Below, in pieces: positions 33,563 through 37,584 of a stretch of 37,584 nucleotides of DNA. The DNA is from Isosphaeraceae bacterium (GTDB taxonomy: Bacteria > Planctomycetota > Planctomycetia > Isosphaerales > Isosphaeraceae): positions 1 to 37,584 of the forward strand of contig JARLIH010000094.1 of assembly GCA_031291845.1 (NCBI GenBank). Direction: 5' to 3'. Positions within the stretch are counted from its first letter, which is position 1; every line of letters begins with the position of its first letter. The notes beneath the pieces are model-generated. The model searched no databases. It was not told the origin of the DNA and was given only the letters and a program-made list of their open reading frames with translations. The position numbers and the translations under genes were made by a program.

Positions 33563-34660
33563 ATGGTCACGATCCGACAACGACTGGGAGACTCGCACGC
33601 GAGGGATCGGGCGATAGCGGCAGGGACGTTTCTGGCATGGCTCGGGCTGGGGCTGACCCAGGCCCTGGCCGGGGGCGCGAGGGCGCCCAGCACGGAGTAC
33701 TATTCGACGGCGGAACCGCCGCGCGACTTCCGCGGGCCGCTGCCGACGTGGCTCGCGATGGGCGACCTGGAGCCTTCCAAGCTCCCCGAAGACCGCGCCC
33801 TCGAGAGTCTGAAGAACGCGACCGAACCGCCGAAGAACGTGGAGGAGGCGCCGCGGGTCGCGAGCACGGCCGGCAACGCCCTGAAGCTCCCCGAGGCCGC
33901 CCGCGCGCCGGCCCGGGCATCGCTCGCGAGCACGACCGAACCCGTCACTGCGCAGCCGGTGGCCGAGCACCCGGTGGTCCAGGCGAAGAAAGCGATCCTG
34001 GCGTGCCAGGAGCGGTACCGGCAGGTCCAGGACTACACGTGCACGTTCATCAAGCGCGAGCGGATCGACGGCCGGCTGCTCCCGGCCCACCAGATGCAGA
34101 TGAAAGCGCGTAGCCAGCCGCTGAGCATCTACTTCAAGTTTCATACGCCCAACAAGGGCCGCGAGGCGATCTACGTCGCCGGCCGGCACGGCGGCAAGGT
34201 CCTGGCGCACGACGTCGGCTTCGGCAAGTTCCTGGCGGGCACGCTCAAGCTCGATCCCAAGGGGTCGATGGCCATGGAGGACAACCGACATCCGGTCACC
34301 GAGGCCGGAATCGGCGGCCTGATCGACACCGTGGCGAAGCACTGGGCCGTCGAGCTGACCCCTGAAGAGTCGGTCATTCGGTTCCAGCACAACCTGCAAA
34401 TCGACGGTCGCCCCTGCACGATGATCGAGTCGACCCACCCACGCCGGCATCCCGGGTTCCTGTACTACACGGTGAAGCTGTACATCGACCATGAACTCGG
34501 CCTCCCCGTCCGGTTCGAGGCCTACGACTGGCCCAAGCACCCCGGCGGGACGCCCGAGCTCGCCGAGGAGTACACCTACCTGAAGCTGCGCACTAATGTG
34601 GGCCTCGGCGACCGAGACTTCGACGCCGCCAACCCGCAGTACGCGTTCGGGCGCTTCTGA
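33563..34660 (+). CDS. Exported DUF1571 protein
   Basis: The 365-residue protein starts at the ATG at 33563. A hydrophobic stretch (AAGTFLAWLGLGLTQALAGG) near the N-terminus serves as signal peptide or anchor. A long low-complexity Pro/Glu/Ala linker follows to about residue 135. From about 150 the DUF1571 domain begins: CQERYRQVQDYTCTFIKRER, then MQMKARSQPLSIYFKF, VKLYIDHELGLPVRFEAYDW and ELAEEYTYLKLRTNVGL at the end. DUF1571 proteins are common in planctomycetes and resemble LolA/LppX-type half-barrels that carry lipids, but no function is proven. It is a single gene with a GC hairpin 35 bp after the stop. Confidence 0.85.
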   Translation: MVTIRQRLGDSHARDRAIAAGTFLAWLGLGLTQALAGGARAPSTEYYSTAEPPRDFRGPLPTWLAMGDLEPSKLPEDRALESLKNATEPPKNVEEAPRVASTAGNALKLPEAARAPARASLASTTEPVTAQPVAEHPVVQAKKAILACQERYRQVQDYTCTFIKRERIDGRLLPAHQMQMKARSQPLSIYFKFHTPNKGREAIYVAGRHGGKVLAHDVGFGKFLAGTLKLDPKGSMAMEDNRHPVTEAGIGGLIDTVAKHWAVELTPEESVIRFQHNLQIDGRPCTMIESTHPRRHPGFLYYTVKLYIDHELGLPVRFEAYDWPKHPGGTPELAEEYTYLKLRTNVGLGDRDFDAANPQYAFGRF

Positions 34661-35216
34661 GCGATTTTGCAGGAACAACACGACTCGGGCTCGAGCGGCG
34701 GCCTTCCCGGCCGCCGCCGTGCGTTCCGTGCGCCGGGGTACGATCGGCAGGCCGTCCGCCGGCACGCTTGGGCGCGATCAAAGCGCCGTGTTTCATAAAT
34801 CCGGCACGGCGTCACCTCCGGTCGCAACCCATACAATCCTCACGAACCGTCGCGCCACGTCCGATAGATTAAAGCGGCGGCAGCGGGGAGAGCATGGCGG
34901 ACGTACCGCCCCCGCGGTGTGAAACGGTCCGGCACAGGTTCACGGGAACGCTTTTCCGGACGGCGGCAGGGATGCCCTTCCCCTCCGGAAGCGACCTTCA
35001 CAGGAGGAGAGGGCTTCGCTAGAATCCGCCGCACCTCGGGGGGGCACAGGAGCGTGCCCCAAATCACCGGAGGGGCGAAGGGTCCTCGGTTGCGGCGCCT
35101 TTCCCATCTCGCCGATCGTGCCGGAGCTTGTGGGTCTCATCTGGTAGCGCCGACCGCCCCCGAAGCTGGGGGATGGTCTCCGTCCGTCCCTACCGTTCCA
35201 TGGAAGGAGTGGCTCG
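34661..35216. other. Long intergenic region before rimI-like gene
   Basis: This 556-bp region has no convincing gene. It contains the 34695 hairpin, a second hairpin GGGGCAC - AGGAGC - GTGCCCC at 35041-35060, and CCCCC-GGGGG pairing near 35157-35172, then the SD GGAAGGAG at about 35201-35208. The length and several hairpins upstream of the rimI-like gene would fit a structured leader or small RNA, but no known riboswitch was recognised. Confidence 0.5.
34695..34717 (+). terminator. GC-rich hairpin after the DUF1571 gene
   Basis: GCGGCGGCC - TTCCC - GGCCGCCGC forms a perfect 9-bp stem with a 5-base loop, 35 bp past the stop codon. No T run follows, so termination may need Rho, or the hairpin may protect the 3' end. 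Confidence 0.5.
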
Positions 35217-35747
35217 ATGAGCACGGTCCCGACCACCAAGGCTCAGGTCCGCGTCCATATTCGCTGGATGATCCGCCGCGACATGCCCGAGGTTCTGGCC
35301 ATCGAGCACGCCAGCTTCGAGTTCCCCTGGTGCGAGGAAGAGTTCCTGCGCGTGCTCCGTCAGCGCAACTGTATCGGCATGGTCGCCGAGTACGGTGAGC
35401 GCGTGGTCGGATTCATGATCTATGAGCTCCATAAGAACAAGCTGCACGTGCTGAACTTCGCCGCGCACCCCGAGTTCCGGCGCCAGGGCGTGGGACGCCA
35501 GATGGTCGCCAAGCTCGTCGGCAAGCTCTCGAACCACCGCCGCACACGGATCGCGCTTTATGTGCGCGAGACGAACCTCGCGGCCCAGTTCTTCTTCCGC
35601 ATCCAGGGCTTCCGCGCCGTCGAAGTGGTCCGCGAGCACTTTCCGGACACCGGCGAAGACGCTTACGCCATGCACTACCTGCTCGATGAGTCGATGCTCG
35701 GCGACCCGATCCCGAACAACCGGATCGCCAAGCAGTACGAGAACTGA
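35217..35747 (+). CDS. rimI: GNAT acetyltransferase, RimI-like
   Basis: The 176-residue protein starts at the ATG at 35217 after GGAAGGAG. The GNAT fold is clear: IRWMIRRDMPEVLAIEHASF at the N-terminus, RVVGFMIYELHKNKLHVLNF for strands 3-4, and the acetyl-CoA loop RRQGVGRQM (about residues 88-96, the R/Q-x-x-G-x-G/A motif). It ends with LYVRETNLAAQFFFRIQGFR and a tyrosine-containing tail. This matches RimI, which acetylates the N-terminal alanine of ribosomal protein S18, though related N-acetyltransferases look alike. The C-terminal tail (GDPIPNNRIAKQYEN) goes beyond the standard RimI length. It is a single gene closed by a strong intrinsic terminator. Confidence 0.85.
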   Translation: MSTVPTTKAQVRVHIRWMIRRDMPEVLAIEHASFEFPWCEEEFLRVLRQRNCIGMVAEYGERVVGFMIYELHKNKLHVLNFAAHPEFRRQGVGRQMVAKLVGKLSNHRRTRIALYVRETNLAAQFFFRIQGFRAVEVVREHFPDTGEDAYAMHYLLDESMLGDPIPNNRIAKQYEN

Positions 35748-35790
35748 GCGCGGACCTCGGATGCCGGTGCGCCCGACCCTTCGTTATCCC

Positions 35791-35831
35791 GGACCGCGCG
35801 GCCCCCGGGCAACGCGGTCCTCTCTTTTTTT
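35791..35831 (+). terminator. Rho-independent terminator of the rimI-like gene
   Basis: GGACCGCG (35791-35798) pairs perfectly with CGCGGTCC (35813-35820), followed directly by TCTCTTTTTTT (35821-35831). It lies 44 bp after the stop codon. The stem and T run make this the clearest intrinsic terminator in the window. Confidence 0.9.
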
Positions 35832-35901
35832 GGCGAGCCCGGGGCGGCGATAATGGCGCGTGCGTCTCGCCCCCTTTCGACCCGCTGAACCCGCACGCGT
35901 C

Positions 35902-36975
35902 ATGACCGACACCCGCTCGCCAGACCGCAATGTCCCTTCCCCCTCCGACCTTCGCAAGGCGCTCGCCCCCCCCGCGCTGCCGCGCGACCCGGCCGAGGCG
36001 CTCGTCGCCGCGGCGCCGTGGGTGCAGTTCGGCACGTGGGCCATCGGCCTTCTCTTCGCGCTCGAAACGCTACTCGCCGGCCGGCCGTCGTTTTCGCCCG
36101 AGGCTCGGCTGAGCCTACGCGCTAGCGCCGTCATCGTCTTGTTGCTGTACGGCGTGATCGGACTGGCGGCCGGCCGCCTGCTCGCCGCGTTCGCCCGCCT
36201 GGTGGACACCCAGCGCACCCGGGCCGACGCCGCGGCGCAGACGTTACGGTGGTGCGAGGACACGCTCGGCCCGGCCCTGACCCGTCTGACCGAGGCGCTG
36301 GAGCGGTCGGGCGTGGGCACCGCCACCGGTACGGCCAGTTCACCGAGCACGCACAACGAGAACCTGAGCACCCTGCGCCGGACGATCGCGGAACGGGAAT
36401 GGGCCGTGGCCGAGCAACTGATCCGCGACTTCGCCGTCGCCTACCCCGAGCACCCCGAAGCCGCCCTGCTCGCCGGCGAGCTGGCCCAGGGGCGCGAGGC
36501 CGCGACGCATGACCTCATGGCGCGGCTCGACGCGGCACGCGCGGCCAACGACCCAGACCGCGTGCTGGAGCTGCGCGACGCGCTCACGCTCCTGCTCTCG
36601 GGCGAGCCCCTGCGCGCGCTCGATCGCGACCTGGCCAAGTGGTTCCTGCACGTGATCCAGAAACGGCTCCGCGCCGGCGGCGTGAAGCCCGACATCCCCC
36701 TGCTGGCCGCGCGGGTCGCCGACGCCCTCGACACGACGCCCGAAGGGGCGAGCCTGCGCGCGTCCCTGCCCACCCTCCGCCGCAGCGCGGGGCTCTGCGC
36801 CCGCTGTGCCGAGCCGTACGCGGGCATTGCCGACGCCTGCCCCAAGTGCCTCGCCACTGCCGCGGTCGCAACGGCCCCGCCCCCACCTTCAGTCCCCGAC
36901 GAGCCCGAAGACGAGGACTTCAGCGCCAACGGGCGGGCCGACGACCCGTTTTTACGTGATGATGAGGATGAGTGA
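35902..36975 (+). CDS. Two-TM protein with C-terminal zinc ribbon
   Basis: The 357-residue protein starts at the ATG at 35902 (MTDTRSPDR); the frame extends to a GTG at 35860 but those residues look unrelated. Two hydrophobic helices lie at about 41-60 (VQFGTWAIGLLFALETLLAG) and 74-96 (ASAVIVLLLYGVIGLAAGRL). A long helical region follows with TPR-like spacing (EWAVAEQLIRDFAVAYPEHP ... EAALLAGELA). Near the end CARCAEPYAGIADACPKC gives four cysteines of a zinc ribbon (about residues 299-316), followed by an acidic tail. No named family is recognised; it resembles planctomycete membrane proteins that pair a small ribbon with helical repeats. Confidence 0.75.
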   Translation: MTDTRSPDRNVPSPSDLRKALAPPALPRDPAEALVAAAPWVQFGTWAIGLLFALETLLAGRPSFSPEARLSLRASAVIVLLLYGVIGLAAGRLLAAFARLVDTQRTRADAAAQTLRWCEDTLGPALTRLTEALERSGVGTATGTASSPSTHNENLSTLRRTIAEREWAVAEQLIRDFAVAYPEHPEAALLAGELAQGREAATHDLMARLDAARAANDPDRVLELRDALTLLLSGEPLRALDRDLAKWFLHVIQKRLRAGGVKPDIPLLAARVADALDTTPEGASLRASLPTLRRSAGLCARCAEPYAGIADACPKCLATAAVATAPPPPSVPDEPEDEDFSANGRADDPFLRDDEDE

Positions 36976-37310
36976 CCGGTCCGTAGTCGTCCGGAGCGCG
37001 GAGTCGCCGCGCTCGTCCACCGGCCACCGGTTTGCGTTCACGGTCTCCGACGGTCCTGGATCGTCGGGTTGCCCTCGCAAGGAGCAATCACCTGTGGGGA
37101 GCAGTCCAGAAACATTGTCCCCCCATAACATTATGGTTTTTTGATCGGTAAGGCCCCCACGGCCCTTACCCGGCGAAGGGCAACCGGCAGGCCGAAACTT
37201 CCCTGTCGTTGGCAGGCCGACGATTCACGGGTTATATTTGAATTTGCGGAGACTTGTCACACAAAGCCCAAGCGTTTCGCACCTCACGACCTCGCAACAA
37301 GGGCACCGCC
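36976..37310. other. Intergenic region before the HtrA-like gene
   Basis: This 335-bp stretch has no gene. Besides the 36994 hairpin it has CCATA-ACAT-TATGG followed by six T (37126-37142), a small terminator-like structure, and a GGTAAGG...CCTTACC hairpin near 37146-37170. The AT-rich GGTTATATTTGAATTTG at about 37220-37236 may be part of the promoter for the HtrA-like gene. Confidence 0.45.
36994..37014 (+). terminator. GC hairpin after the zinc-ribbon protein gene
   Basis: GAGCGCGG - AGTCG - CCGCGCTC is a perfect 8-bp stem 19 bp past the stop codon. No T run follows; it may mark the 3' end of the transcript. Confidence 0.5.
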
Positions 37311-37584
37311 ATGCTTCCCTCGCGGCGCAGGCGCAACATCTCGGTATCCCTGATCTCGGCCGCTCTGTTGTCGGCCACGGCGGCCTCCGCCCTGGCGGAC
37401 GGCGAGGCGGAGACCCTGTCGGCCAGTTTCCGTAAGGCGGCGAAGCGGGTGGCGCCCGCGGTCGTCACCGTGCGGTCGGGCGTCGGCCGTGGAGTGCTCG
37501 GAGGGGGCGCCTTCGGGCCTGGGACCGAGTTTGTCCCAGGACCCGGGGGCTTGCCCGAGGACCCGGGCGCCTCCGGCGTCGTCA
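37311..37584 (+). CDS. HtrA/DegP-like serine protease, 5' part only
   Basis: The frame from the ATG at 37311 runs open to the window edge (91 residues). It starts with a basic N-region and signal peptide (SRRRRNISVSLISAALLSAT ending ASALA), then LSASFRKAAKRVAPAVVTVR, the typical opening of trypsin-like HtrA/DegP proteases before the first catalytic His. A Gly/Pro-rich linker follows, as in planctomycete HtrA proteins. The catalytic triad and PDZ domains would lie beyond the window, so the identification rests on the N-terminal segment only. The protein would be exported and act in envelope protein quality control. Confidence 0.75.
   Translation, partial: MLPSRRRRNISVSLISAALLSATAASALADGEAETLSASFRKAAKRVAPAVVTVRSGVGRGVLGGGAFGPGTEFVPGPGGLPEDPGASGVV

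Noticed and set aside
1..37584. tRNA, rRNA or replication-origin signals
   Set aside because: None was recognised on either strand; a covariance search would be needed to exclude a divergent tRNA.

Overview
The window looks like chromosomal DNA of a Planctomycetota bacterium, probably Isosphaeraceae-like. This rests on high GC, planctomycete-type families (a DUF1571 exported protein, a DUF1080 protein, small zinc-ribbon/TM proteins), an ECF sigma factor, and a giant surface protein whose N-terminus carries an Arg-rich stretch followed by an L-P-L-E-E-R-V-M-L motif, resembling the planctomycete LEPR-XLL tag. No database search was possible; family names come from motifs read by eye.

Layout. 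(1) 1-6015, housekeeping-like: a partial exported protein (minus, runs off the left edge), a zinc-ribbon membrane protein, an unrecognised conserved-looking protein, and a large GH15-like glycoside hydrolase. The last two converge on a nested inverted-repeat element (about 2685-3030) whose ends abut both stop codons. (2) 6016-9700, patchwork: a lower-GC DUF1080 protein, a possible DUF418 5' remnant, a Tat-exported aldo/keto reductase, then decayed IS66 and IS3 pieces, the IS3 piece inside the IS66 piece. (3) 9703-25772, the main accessory system, all on the minus strand: an ECF sigma factor, a single 13.2-kb gene (about 4396 aa), a small candidate immunity gene, a displaced Rhs C-terminal toxin cassette, and a second small candidate immunity gene. 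The giant protein joins an adhesin-like front (SdrD/Cna-B-like repeats, a thioester-like segment, many He_PIG/Ig-like domains, golvesin-like, CARDB, fibro-slime and P-domain segments) to a complete RHS/YD shell and a variable C-terminal tip. The orphan cassette starts with a copy of the end of the RHS shell (L..NH..Y....P...VDP.GHD) and then carries a different tip with a PD-(D/E)XK-like D...ExK signature. This is the expected layout of a polymorphic toxin locus that swaps its tips. (4) 26263-37584, chromosomal genes: a TIM-barrel sugar isomerase-like protein overlapping csrA tail to tail, an atypical AroE-like dehydrogenase divergent from a lipoprotein serpin, a GT-C type membrane glycosyltransferase, a metallo-beta-lactamase-fold hydrolase and metallophosphoesterase pair, a DUF1571 protein, a RimI-like acetyltransferase with a clear intrinsic terminator, a two-TM zinc-ribbon protein, and the start of an HtrA-like protease.

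The most interesting object is region 3: an adhesin-RHS chimera with its own candidate sigma factor, two toxin tips and two candidate immunity genes, edged by IS debris. Toxin activities, immunity pairing and sigma control are inferences; the shell, tip boundary, duplication of the shell end and gene order are read directly from the sequence.
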